A DNA stretch of 64,000 nucleotides from Slackia isoflavoniconvertens. GTDB taxonomy: Bacteria; Actinomycetota; Coriobacteriia; Coriobacteriales; Eggerthellaceae. Below the pieces are notes generated by a model. The model was not told the origin of the DNA. It saw nothing but the letters and a program-made list of their open reading frames with translations, and made no database searches. This document shows, in pieces, positions 36,597-45,071 of the stretch. Made by a program: the position numbers and the translations under genes. How positions within the stretch are numbered: position 1 is the first letter of the stretch; every line of letters begins with the position of its first letter. Location of the stretch: positions 62,001 through 126,000 of the forward strand of contig NZ_QIBZ01000003.1 in the NCBI RefSeq assembly GCF_003725955.1, in the 5' to 3' direction.

Positions 36597-37459
36597 TACG
36601 CAATCGCACCCGCGTCACGCAGCGCCTGAACGGCGGCTTGTGCGATATCGGGGCGATTCATGGTGTAGACATGCAAGCCGTCGACACCTTCTTTCGAAAG
36701 GCCCACGAACTGCTGGCACGCATAATCGATGCCCGCCTGGCGCAGCGCCTTCGGGTCGTCTTCGTAGCGCGCGAGCAGCTTGATGATGGGCGACGGCAAG
36801 CTCGCGCCGCACATGAATACCATGCGCTGGATTTGTGCCTTCGAAAGAAACGGCATGATGCCAAACGTGATAGGCACGGTAATGCCCGCCTTGCGCGCGG
36901 CATCGAGGAATTGCAGCGCAACATCGTTATCGAAGAACAGCTGCGTGACAAAGAATTGTGCGCCCGCGTCCTGCTTTTCCTTCAAATGGCGAATGCTCTC
37001 GTCGAAATCGAGGCAATCGATATGTCCTTCCGGATACGCCGCCGCGCCTACGCAAAAACCAGCCTCGCGCGCAACGGGAATCAGGTCTTTGGCGAATTTG
37101 AAATCTTTCGGGGTCGCTCCCGGCACCGCGTCGCCGCGCAGGGCGAGCACATTTTCAATACCCGCCGCCTTCATCGATGCAAGCACGGAATCGATGCCCG
37201 CGCGATCGGCGTTCATACACGTAAGGTGGGCCATCATGTTCAAGCCATATTCGTCTTGCGCCATTTTCGCCACGTCGATCGTGCGCGAGGAATTGCCCGA
37301 CCCTCCCGCTGAATACGTGACGGAGACAAACGACGGCGAAAGCGGCGCCAGGCCTCCGATAACCTCGCGGGCTTCTTCCACGGGAAGATCGCCTTTCGGG
37401 GGGAAAATTTCAAACGAAACGGGCAGCTTCTCGCCACCAAAAACATCGATGATGTGCAT
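36596..37459 (-). CDS. metF: 5,10-methylenetetrahydrofolate reductase
   Basis: 287 residues. It forms 5-methyl-THF for methionine synthase. Motifs are VSFEIFPPKGD, FVSVTYSAGG, HLTCMNADRAGID, LALRGDAVPG, QLFFDN and ITFGIMPFLS. The start at 37459 has AAGGAG 5 nt upstream and matches the family. It is in an operon with the MetH-reactivation protein. Confidence 0.95.
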   Translation of the reverse strand: MHIIDVFGGEKLPVSFEIFPPKGDLPVEEAREVIGGLAPLSPSFVSVTYSAGGSGNSSRTIDVAKMAQDEYGLNMMAHLTCMNADRAGIDSVLASMKAAGIENVLALRGDAVPGATPKDFKFAKDLIPVAREAGFCVGAAAYPEGHIDCLDFDESIRHLKEKQDAGAQFFVTQLFFDNDVALQFLDAARKAGITVPITFGIMPFLSKAQIQRMVFMCGASLPSPIIKLLARYEDDPKALRQAGIDYACQQFVGLSKEGVDGLHVYTMNRPDIAQAAVQALRDAGAIA

Positions 37460-37838
37460 GCGAACTCCTTTGCGCAAAACAGCCCATCGTTTTTGCTTCG
37501 ACCCACCGCTTCTGCTTTGCCGCTTGGCGATTCATTCTTTATGGCTTATCGCGAATCGCCTCGTGGGTTCGACATCCCAAGCGAAAGCATCGCCATTGGG
37601 CGCTTGACGCGAAATCAACGCAGGCAAAGCGCACCGCTTGCTTTCGAAATCGAGCAAAATCGAGGGGTCGATGCAAAAAAACTACCAACTTAAGCGATAT
37701 GGATAATAGCGCTTTATCGCGATGGAGTAATTTGCAGCGGCAAGAAATGCACGAGAAATCGAGCGCCAGCCTTGCGCCCAAAATGCAGCGAACCCGGCAT
37801 GGACCGTCTCCATGCCGGGTTCGCCTTCTTTTCATACA
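37460..37838. other. Gene-free spacer upstream of metF
   Basis: 379 bp. I searched the strand facing metF for SAM, cobalamin and T-box signatures and found none. It ends in the U32 terminator (37791-37821). Confidence 0.45.
37791..37821 (-). terminator. Terminator of the U32 peptidase gene
   Basis: Perfect 13-bp stem AACCCGGCATGGA (37791-37803) / TCCATGCCGGGTT (37809-37821), 18 nt past the stop. The T-tract on the - strand is weak (CGCTGCATTTT). Confidence 0.75.
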
Positions 37839-39449
37839 TTATTCGATGGTTCGGCCTTCACACTGGTCGGTTCGAAACACGCGAAGAATATCGCCCGCGT
37901 GCAGCTCTTCCCCGCAATCGAACGAATACGTCTCCATCGTGCGATTTGCCACATTAACAGCGCACAGCGTGCCGCCCGCAACGCGCGGATCGGCGCCGGC
38001 AAGAACGCCCTCGCGGCGGCGCTCCACATCGTCGGGGCTCGCGTCGTCGGCGGCGTGCCATACCAAACGCGTAGGCTGAATCGTGAACACGCCGCGCCCA
38101 GGCGAGAGCACCTCAAGGGTTTCGCCTTCGAAGAAACGGTTGCGGCACATCACGACTGCCCGATATGCCTGCGCAGGCGATGCGGCCAGCTCATCGATAA
38201 ACGAGAGGCTCACGCACCCCTTCTTTTCCGCATAGGGGTCCGACGCGATTGCCTGGCGACGCGCAGCGATTCCGGCTTCGGGCCACGACTGAATCTCGGC
38301 AGCGTTGCAACCGGGCGCATCCGCCTGGTTGGCAACAACGGCCTGCGGGAACGGGCGCGAGACATTGCCCGCGGCCTCGCCCGTCGCTGGCGATGACGCA
38401 TCCACCTGTCCACCCGCTGCCAACGAGGGCGCGTTCTTCCCGCACGAAACTACGCGAGCGACCATTTGGTAATCGCGCGCATATTCCTTCACGCCCTGGT
38501 TTTGACCAGGGGCGCCAAAGTAAAAGCCCGTCGAATACGGACGGTGGCTCGTAGTTTCGAGCTCGGCCTGCCACGCATCGGCAGGCTCGCCATCGAGCAC
38601 ATGGCGATACGCGTTCACGGCCGATGCCACATAGTAGGCGCCTTTCGCGCGACCCTCGATCTTAATGCTGTCGACGCCCGCTTCGGAAAGCTCGCGCACA
38701 TGGGAAAGCATGTTCATGTCCGTAGAGCTCATGATGAAGCTGCCGCCGTCTTCCTCGATAACCGAGAAAGGCTCGCCCGGACGCGTTTCTTCCACAACCG
38801 TGTACTTCCAGCGACACGGCTGCGCGCAGTGTCCATTGTTCGCACCACGCGAGGGGCTCACCATGTAGTCGCTCATAAGGCATCGACCCGAATAGGCCAT
38901 GCACATGGCGCCATGCACGAACGCTTCGATTTCCAAATCGTCGGGAATGCTTTCGCGCATACGAGCGATATCGGAAAGGCTCATTTCACGCGCCACAACA
39001 ACGCGGCTCACGCCTAAATCGTAATACGCCTTCGCAGCTTCGGCGTTCATGCACGATGCCTGGGTTGAAAGATGCAGCTCGAGCTTTGGCGCCGTACGCT
39101 TGCATATGGAAAGCGCGCCCATGTCGCTCACGATGGCCGCATCCACGCCGGCATTTTGCAGCATGGCGAAGAAATCTGGCAAAGCCGCCACGTCGCCATC
39201 TTTCATAAGCGTATTCGCCGTCACAAAAACCTTCACCCCATGCTCGTGAGCGAATTTCACGGCAGAGGCGATGCCCGCATCATCGAAGTTCGAAGCGCGG
39301 CGGCGCATTCCAAAACGTTTACCCGCCAAATATACGGCGTCGGCGCCGAAATGGACGGCGCATTCCAACTGTTCCATGCCGCCCGCGGGCGCCAGCAGCT
39401 CCATAGGTCGCGCCATACCGGCGCAGGTGTGTTTCAGTGAAGTAATCAT
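37839..39449 (-). CDS. U32 family peptidase
   Basis: 536 residues from the ATG at 39449; an ATG at 39416 (MARPMELLAPAGG) is equally possible as neither has a clear ribosome site. MELLAPAGGMEQLECAVHFG opens the conserved part. The U32 signature is EAFVHGAMCMAYSGRCLMS, followed by SRGANNGHCAQPCRW. Some U32 members are hydroxylases or collagenase-like proteases; the activity here is undetermined. It is preceded on the same strand by a terminator hairpin (39528-39553). Confidence 0.88.
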   Translation of the reverse strand: MITSLKHTCAGMARPMELLAPAGGMEQLECAVHFGADAVYLAGKRFGMRRRASNFDDAGIASAVKFAHEHGVKVFVTANTLMKDGDVAALPDFFAMLQNAGVDAAIVSDMGALSICKRTAPKLELHLSTQASCMNAEAAKAYYDLGVSRVVVAREMSLSDIARMRESIPDDLEIEAFVHGAMCMAYSGRCLMSDYMVSPSRGANNGHCAQPCRWKYTVVEETRPGEPFSVIEEDGGSFIMSSTDMNMLSHVRELSEAGVDSIKIEGRAKGAYYVASAVNAYRHVLDGEPADAWQAELETTSHRPYSTGFYFGAPGQNQGVKEYARDYQMVARVVSCGKNAPSLAAGGQVDASSPATGEAAGNVSRPFPQAVVANQADAPGCNAAEIQSWPEAGIAARRQAIASDPYAEKKGCVSLSFIDELAASPAQAYRAVVMCRNRFFEGETLEVLSPGRGVFTIQPTRLVWHAADDASPDDVERRREGVLAGADPRVAGGTLCAVNVANRTMETYSFDCGEELHAGDILRVFRTDQCEGRTIE

Positions 39450-39527
39450 GGCCACAGCATAGCAAAAGGACGGCGAAAGACGCTTTACGGACGAATATGC
39501 AAACGACAACCGCACGACCACATGCAA

Positions 39528-39553
39528 AAGGCCCCTTCAATGAAGGAGGCCTT
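39528..39553 (-). terminator. - strand terminator upstream of the U32 gene, no gene in front
   Basis: On the - strand AAGGCC (39553-39548) pairs with GGCCTT (39533-39528) around CCTTC/GAAGG, followed by TTTTGC. No recognised gene on this strand lies upstream until beyond selD. It implies an unannotated short transcript or an attenuated U32 leader. Confidence 0.6.
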
Positions 39554-39785
39554 GAGCAAAACCGTCAGCACTCAAAGAGCGACCGCCGCGCTGAGCTTAG
39601 CTGTTTTCTTGCGCTTCTCGATGCCGCCCATTCCCGATGCATCCCCACCCTTCCTAAAGGGAAATCATGCCGCTGAAACTCTTCCCTCAAACGCCAAGTC
39701 GACGGTCTCTACTACGTCCAAAAGGCTCCGCCCACACGCGAGTGCGCTATGATGGAGCCATTGAAACCACGCGACGGGAGGCATC

Positions 39786-40844
39786 GTGAACGACAAAGAA
39801 CGCATTCGTTTGACCGAGCTCACCTCACGTGGCGGTTGAGCGGCGAAGTGGGGTCCGGGAGACCTCGAACGCATTTTGAAAGACATCTCCATTGCGCAGA
39901 CGATGCCGCCCGAAGCCATGCTCGGCTTCGACACGGCCGACGACGCTGCCGTATGGCGAATCGCGCCGAACATCGCGGGCATTTTGACGATTGATTTCCT
40001 TACGCCTATCGTCGATGAGCCCTACGACTTCGGGCGAATCGCCGCCGCCAACGCGCTTTCCGACGTTTTTGCCATGGGCGGCGTGCCCAATGTGGCGCTC
40101 AACGTGGTCGCCATGGATTCGACCCTGCCTGAATACGTGCCGCGCGATATGCTGCGCGGAGGCCTCGAAAAAGTCATCGAGGCGGGCGCCGTTATTATGG
40201 GCGGCCATTCCATCGACGACGAGGAGCCGAAATACGGCCTGTGCGTTTTCGGCACCGTCGCCCCCGACGCGCTCGTGCGAAACGAAGGCGCAAAGCCGGG
40301 CGATACCCTGTACCTCACCAAGCCGCTCGGCACGGGCATCGCGAGCGCGGGGCGCAAGGTCGGCATTCTGGACGATGCCGCGTTCTCGCCAGTCGTCGAA
40401 TCGATGGCCGAGCTCAACCGCGCTGCGGGCGAGGCGATGGTCGCCGCCGGCGTGCATGCCGCGACCGACGTAACCGGCTTCGGCCTTGCGGGCCACCTGC
40501 ACGAAATGCTCTCTGCAAGCACGTGCGCCGCGAGCATCAACTGGAGCGACGTGCCAACATTTGCGGAAACCGTCGATCTTGCGCGCCAATGGTGCCGCCC
40601 GGCGCGTTCGTTTTCCGTGGAAGACTTTGCGCAGCCGTTTTTGCACGTGCCCGACAATCAAATGGGCGAAGACGCCACTGCCGTGCTATGCGACCCGCAA
40701 ACGTCGGGCGGCATGCTCTGCGCCATACCGTCCGAAGCGGCCGCAACTTTCGAAGAGGAGTTCGCGGCACGCTGCGGCCGCACGCCCGCAAAAATTGGCC
40801 GCGTGATAGAGGGCGAATCGGGGCACATTCACGTAGTGGAATAA
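39786..40844 (+). CDS. selD: Selenide, water dikinase, a selenoprotein (Sec18 encoded by in-frame UGA)
   Basis: 352 residues if the TGA at 39837-39839 is read as selenocysteine. It makes selenophosphate from selenide and ATP. The codons before the TGA give the family N-terminus (LTELTSRGG), and those after it continue AAKWGPGDLERILKDI, with the conserved Lys two residues downstream. The TGA occupies the Sec/Cys active-site position known for SelD. Then come DDAAVWRI, NALSDVFAMGG and DVTGFGLAGHLHEML. GTG start with GGGAGG 4 nt upstream. A conventional caller would start at 39876 and lose the active site. The 5' UTR has a hairpin GGCTCC/GGAGCC (39721-39756). Confidence 0.95.
39850..39866 (+). 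promoter_or_regulatory. Candidate bacterial SECIS hairpin in selD
   Basis: GGGGTC (39850-39855), loop CGGGA, GACCTC (39861-39866): six pairs including one G-U, starting 11 nt after the UGA. Known bSECIS hairpins have a short loop with a G in the first two positions at about this distance; the loop here has G second. It is the expected SelB-binding site. Confidence 0.65.
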
Positions 40845-40889
40845 TGTTCGCCTATAAGAACTTTGTCATATATGCCGCAAAGGAGAATT

Positions 40890-42341
40890 ATGGCAACCGA
40901 AAAGAGCCTCAATGAGCGCATGCGCGCGCTTCCCAAGGTCGACGAAGTCGTAGGACTCGTCGAATTGAGCGACGCCATTCGCGCATGCATTCCCGAAGCC
41001 GCCATAACCGATGCAGTGCGCGCGAGCATCCAAGCCATGCGCGAACGCTTGCTGCGAGGCGAAGACGTCGACATCACTTCGCACGCCGCCGCACGCGAAG
41101 CCGAATGCCGCGTGCGCGCGCTCGCCCGCCCCTCGCTTCGCGCCGCGGTAAACGCCACGGGCGTCATTCTGCACACCAACATCGGCCGCAGCCCCTTGGC
41201 GCAAGAGGCCCTCGACGCCGTTGTCGACGTGTCGCGCGGCTATTGCACGCTCGAATACAGCATCGAGAACATGGCGCGCGGCAGCCGCCACGACCACATC
41301 GAGTCGCTTGTATGCGCACTCACCGGCGCCGAGGCGGCCATGGCCGTCAACAACAACGCAGCCGCAACCCTCATGGTGCTTTCCGAATTCGCGAAAGGCC
41401 ACGAGGCGGTGGTTTCGCGCGGCGAACTCGTTGAAATCGGCGGATCGTTCCGCATTCCTGAAATTATGGCAACCTCAGGCGCCAAGATGGTTGAAGTCGG
41501 CACCACCAACAAGACTCACGTATTCGATTACGAGCGCGCAATCACGAGCGACACCGCGATGCTTTTAAAGGTGCACACCTCGAATTACTGCATCGTAGGC
41601 TTTTCGGAAAGCGTGACCACCCGCGATTTGGTGGGCGTCGCCCGCGCCGAGAACGCGCGCCGCGCTGCCGCCGACACGCACAACCGTGTGGTGGTGTATG
41701 AAGATTTGGGCTCCGGGTCCCTTTTGCCGCCCATCTTGAACGCGCCCGACGCCGAACCTACCGTAGGCCAGTCGCTTTCGGGCGGCTGCGATTTGGTGTC
41801 ATTCTCGGGCGACAAGCTGCTCGGCGGTCCGCAGGCGGGTATCATCGTGGGCAAGAAAGCCTATATCGACCGTCTGAAGAAAAATCCGCTCGCACGCGCC
41901 ATGCGCCTGGACAAGATGACGCTCGCTGCGCTCGAGGCCACGCTGCGCCTCTATCTCGACGGCACCGCCTACGAACGCATTCCCACGCTGCGCATGCTCA
42001 ATGCGACGCTGGGAGAAATGCGCGAAGCCGCCGACGCTCTGGCCGCCGCTATCGAAGAGCGCCTTCCGAGCGGTTGCGCAAGCGTCTCGGTCGTGGAGGA
42101 ATTCGAGAAGGCCGGCGGCGGGTCGCTTCCCACCCTCGATATTCCCGGCGCCGCCGTGCGCATCGATTACCTGCGCGGCAACGCGAACGACTGTGAACGC
42201 GCCATGGGCAACCGCGCGGGCTCACCGGTACTGGCGCGCACCAAACACGAAGGCACCCTGTTCGACGTGCGATGCCTGCTGCCCGGCGACGAGCAAATCA
42301 TCGCCGACGCGCTTGCGGAATACTTCAAAACACTGGATTAG
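40890..42341 (+). CDS. selA: L-seryl-tRNA(Sec) selenium transferase
   Basis: 483 residues. This PLP enzyme converts Ser-tRNA(Sec) to Sec-tRNA(Sec) with selenophosphate. Family blocks are RAAVNATGVILHTNIGRSPL, YCTLEYSIENMARGSRHDH, AAMAVNNNAAATLM, and the PLP-lysine region SFSGDKLLGGPQAGIIVG. ATG at 40890 with AAGGAG upstream, 45 nt after the selD stop. A GC-rich hairpin CGCCCCTCGC/GCGAGGGGCG follows the stop (about 42355-42383) without a T-tract. Confidence 0.96.
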   Translation: MATEKSLNERMRALPKVDEVVGLVELSDAIRACIPEAAITDAVRASIQAMRERLLRGEDVDITSHAAAREAECRVRALARPSLRAAVNATGVILHTNIGRSPLAQEALDAVVDVSRGYCTLEYSIENMARGSRHDHIESLVCALTGAEAAMAVNNNAAATLMVLSEFAKGHEAVVSRGELVEIGGSFRIPEIMATSGAKMVEVGTTNKTHVFDYERAITSDTAMLLKVHTSNYCIVGFSESVTTRDLVGVARAENARRAAADTHNRVVVYEDLGSGSLLPPILNAPDAEPTVGQSLSGGCDLVSFSGDKLLGGPQAGIIVGKKAYIDRLKKNPLARAMRLDKMTLAALEATLRLYLDGTAYERIPTLRMLNATLGEMREAADALAAAIEERLPSGCASVSVVEEFEKAGGGSLPTLDIPGAAVRIDYLRGNANDCERAMGNRAGSPVLARTKHEGTLFDVRCLLPGDEQIIADALAEYFKTLD

Positions 42342-42400
42342 GCCACTCTTCCAACGCCCCTCGCCGAGACAAGCGAGGGGCGTCTTCAACCTACGCATCG

Positions 42401-42505
42401 GTAGCGGGAAGGGACACCCGTGCTCAAACAGTCCTGAGCTCGCACAAACGCCCCACCGAGGCGTTCGACTCGTGCGGAACTGCGCCGGAGCCCCTTCCCG
42501 TCACC
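42401..42505 (+). ncRNA. Rod-like structured RNA candidate between selA and selB
   Basis: A single long irregular hairpin. GGT (42401-42403)/ACC (42503-42505) and CGGGAAGGG (42405-42413)/CCCTTCCCG (42492-42500) close it. GCTC/GAGC (42422-42425/42488-42491), CAGTCC/GG-A-ACTG (42429-42434/42476-42482), CGCAC/GTGCG (42441-42445/42472-42476) and AACGCC/GGCGTT (42447-42452/42460-42465) follow inwards. It ends 35 nt before selB. It matches no RNA family I can name; it could be a selB leader or an independent RNA. Confidence 0.6.
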
Positions 42506-42540
42506 AATGCCGAGCCCTTCACAATTGAAAGAAGGCATCC

Positions 42541-44466
42541 ATGTCTACCCACGAATACAACGAACCCTCTATCGTCATTGGCACCGCGGGCCACATCGAC
42601 CACGGCAAATCGACGCTTGTGCAAGCGCTCACCGGCACCGACCCCGACCGCTTGGTCGAAGAAAAGCGTCGCGGCATCACCATTGAGCTGGGATTTGCTC
42701 GACTCGACTTGCCAGGCGGCGCTTCCGTCGGCATCGTCGACGTGCCCGGCCACGAGAAGTTCGTGCGCCAGATGATCGCCGGAGCCACGGGCATCGATGC
42801 CGCCATTTTAGTCGTGGCGGCCGACGATGGCATCATGCCCCAAACGCGCGAGCACCTCGCCGTGCTGCGCCTGCTCTCGGTACCACAAATCGTCGTCGCG
42901 CTCACCAAATGCGACATGGTTGACGAGGAATGGGTCGAATTCATGAGCGGGGAAATTCATGCAGCGCTCGCCTGCGGCCCCTATGCCGAAGCGGAAATCA
43001 TTCCCGTTGCCGCGCGCGAAGGCCGCGGCCTCGACGAGTTGAAAGCCGCGCTCGCGAATATCGTATCGAAGCAGCAGCACGCCCACCACGGGGGATTTTT
43101 GCGCATGCCCATCGACCGCTCGTTTACCGTGAAGGGTGCGGGCACCGTTGTTACGGGCAGCCTGTGGAGCGGCACCGTCGCATCCGGAGACACCGTGCGC
43201 GTGCTGCCAAGCGGCAAAAAAACGCGCGTGCGCTCGGTGCAAATTCATGGTGAAGGCGTCGATGCCGCGTTTTCAGGCCATCGCGTAGCCATGAATCTCG
43301 CCGATGCGAGCCGCAACGACGTGCGCCCCGGCGATTTCATCACGGCGCTCGATGTCCCCGACGCCAGCGACCGCTTCGATTGCGAACTCACGTATTTCGA
43401 CTGCGAGAACGCAAGCAGCGCGCTCGAATCGGGCTCCACGGTGCGCGTCGCCCACGGCACCAAAGAGGTGTTCGGGCGCGTGCTGTTCATGGATGGCCAC
43501 GCCAAACTCAAGCAAAACGAGCAGGCCACAGCGCAGATACGCCTCGACGAGCCTTTGTGCGTGCTTCGCGGCGACCGATTCGTCATTCGCGCCACAACGC
43601 CTGTGCGCGTCATCGGCGGCGGACGCGTGCTCGCCGGCCATCCGCGTAGGCGTTCCATTCTTTCCGAAAGCGACAAGGCGGTGCTTTCCGCCCTCGCTTG
43701 CGACGATGTGGCCGCCGCCGCTCAAGCATATATCGAAGAGCCCAATGCCATTCGCACCGTGGCCGACATTGCAGGCGCCCTCGACGTGAGCGAAGCCGAA
43801 GCCGCACGCATCGCGAAAACCATTGTCGGCAAAAATATCGTCGCCGCGGGAAGCGACGCCGACCTCCTGTTCGCTACAAAACAAACTCTGCAGCGCGCCG
43901 CCTCGAAAATCGCGAGCACGCTGCTGAAATTCCACGCGACATCGCCCAATGAGCTGGGCATGCCGAAAGCCGCGCTCAACCACGCAGCGTTACCTTCGCT
44001 CAACGGCACCCGCTTTGACGCCGCTCTTGCTGTCGCCCTTGAAAAAGGCGACGTCGTATCCATGGACGGCGTTTTGAGCCATGCCACCGCGGGGGCCGCC
44101 GCGCATGCGCGCGCCCAAGAGCGAGCCGATGCCGCATTCGCGCTTCTCGAAGGCACGCTTACGCCTCCCTTCGCCGATGGCGTGGCCTCGTCGCTCAACT
44201 GCACGAAGAGCGAAGCCTATGCCGCGCTCGGCGACCTCGAAGAACAGGGGCACGCCGTGAAAATCGACCGCGACCTCTACTACGACGCCGCCGTATTCAA
44301 CAAGCTTGTCGAAGCCGTGCGAGCCCATATCGAAGCGAAGGGGCCCTCGCTGGCCACTGATTTGAAAGACGCCATGGGCGTTTCGCGCAAGAACGCCATT
44401 CCCGTGCTTGAAGCTCTCGACGATAGGGGCATCACGAAGCGCGATGGCGACCTACGAACGCTTTAG
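42541..44466 (+). CDS. selB: Selenocysteine-specific elongation factor
   Basis: 641 residues. The N-terminal EF-Tu-like GTPase shows G1 GTAGHIDHGKSTLV, G2 RGITIELGFA, G3 DVPGHEKF and G4 TKCD, with FTVKGAGTVVTGSLW opening domain II. The C-terminal third has winged-helix repeats that bind SECIS RNA (CTKSEAYAALGDLEEQGHAV and GVSRKNAIPVLEALDDRGITK). It delivers Sec-tRNA(Sec) to UGA codons. The RBS is weak, GAAAGAAGG. tRNA-Sec follows 120 nt downstream. Confidence 0.96.
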   Translation: MSTHEYNEPSIVIGTAGHIDHGKSTLVQALTGTDPDRLVEEKRRGITIELGFARLDLPGGASVGIVDVPGHEKFVRQMIAGATGIDAAILVVAADDGIMPQTREHLAVLRLLSVPQIVVALTKCDMVDEEWVEFMSGEIHAALACGPYAEAEIIPVAAREGRGLDELKAALANIVSKQQHAHHGGFLRMPIDRSFTVKGAGTVVTGSLWSGTVASGDTVRVLPSGKKTRVRSVQIHGEGVDAAFSGHRVAMNLADASRNDVRPGDFITALDVPDASDRFDCELTYFDCENASSALESGSTVRVAHGTKEVFGRVLFMDGHAKLKQNEQATAQIRLDEPLCVLRGDRFVIRATTPVRVIGGGRVLAGHPRRRSILSESDKAVLSALACDDVAAAAQAYIEEPNAIRTVADIAGALDVSEAEAARIAKTIVGKNIVAAGSDADLLFATKQTLQRAASKIASTLLKFHATSPNELGMPKAALNHAALPSLNGTRFDAALAVALEKGDVVSMDGVLSHATAGAAAHARAQERADAAFALLEGTLTPPFADGVASSLNCTKSEAYAALGDLEEQGHAVKIDRDLYYDAAVFNKLVEAVRAHIEAKGPSLATDLKDAMGVSRKNAIPVLEALDDRGITKRDGDLRTL

Positions 44467-44586
44467 CGCCATCGATTCTTGGCCCCCTCTTACGCGCTTT
44501 TCACGACCGCATAACTTTTCTCGTCGGCCCCCGCGAAAATTGCGTAGAATGTTTGCCTGGTTTGACCTTTGAAGCAACCGACATAT

Positions 44587-44684
44587 GGAGATGAATAGGT
44601 TCCTGGTGGACCTCGCGGCCTTCAAAGCCGTTGCGGGGCGCGCAGAACGTCTCGGGTGTGTTCGATTCACACGCATCTCCGCCA
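44587..44684 (+). tRNA. selC: tRNA-Sec (anticodon TCA)
   Basis: 98 nt including the encoded CCA (44682-44684). Acceptor GGAGATG pairs with CATCTCC; discriminator G. Anticodon arm GCGGC-CTTCAAA-GCCGT places TCA at 44622-44624. T arm is GTGTG-TTCGATT-CACAC. A long variable arm lies between, as in bacterial tRNA-Sec. Read as the usual 8-bp acceptor, the eighth position is an A-G mismatch. It lies directly after selB. Confidence 0.96.
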
Positions 44685-44692
44685 GCTTTACT

Positions 44693-44719
44693 GCGCCGTT
44701 CTTATGAACGGCGCTTTTT
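44693..44719 (+). terminator. Terminator of tRNA-Sec
   Basis: GCGCCGTTC-TTAT-GAACGGCGC followed by TTTTT, 9 nt past the CCA. Confidence 0.95.
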
Positions 44720-44751
44720 GTTGGCTGACCGAAAAAACGACCGCCATATAC

Positions 44752-44786
44752 AAAAAAGCGAGGAAGGGCACACCCTTCCTCGTTTT
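44752..44786. terminator. Bidirectional terminator, mainly for the - strand selenium genes
   Basis: AAAAAAGCGAGGAAGGG-CACA-CCCTTCCTCGTTTTGC. The - strand reading ends in six T's just after the DUF3343 stop (44799). Confidence 0.9.
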
Positions 44787-44798
44787 GCTTTGCGGGTT

Positions 44799-45062
44799 TT
44801 ACAGCTTCTCGAGAAGCTCGAATTCCGTTTTCGACATCTCGCGATACAGCGCCGAGAGGCCTCGGGCATCGACGCACACCCGTGCGAGCATGCCCGCTGC
44901 GGCATCGTCTTCCGCATCGAAGCGCATCGACATGCCGCAACCCGCCGATATCGCGCGCGGGGTCGGAATCATGGCCGCGTGCGCATGCGCGGCTCCAAGG
45001 GCTGCCTCCGATGCCATAGCCGCATGCGTCGACTCAAACGCCATAACGTAGGTATGTGACAC
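44799..45062 (-). CDS. DUF3343 putative Se/S carrier protein (copy 1)
   Basis: 87 residues, GTG start with TAAGGG upstream. The DUF3343 pattern is clear: VMAFESTHAAMASEAAL, then IPTPRAISAGCGMSMRF. The CG motif is the presumed chalcogen-binding Cys. This family (Pfam name: putative Se/S carrier-like) co-occurs with SelD and YedF. It starts 9 nt after the yedF stop and is last in the - strand selenium run. Confidence 0.88.
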   Translation of the reverse strand: MSHTYVMAFESTHAAMASEAALGAAHAHAAMIPTPRAISAGCGMSMRFDAEDDAAAGMLARVCVDARGLSALYREMSKTEFELLEKL

Positions 45063-45071
45063 GGCGCGCCC

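Noticed and set aside
39786-39875. selD interrupted by a stop codon (pseudogene or frameshift)
   Set aside because: The TGA falls on the known Sec/Cys position, both sides are family-like, and the complete Sec machinery is adjacent.
42401-42505. Structured RNA as a 4.5S SRP RNA
   Set aside because: It has the rod shape but lacks the conserved domain IV motif (GGAAGGAAGCA type) and tetraloop.
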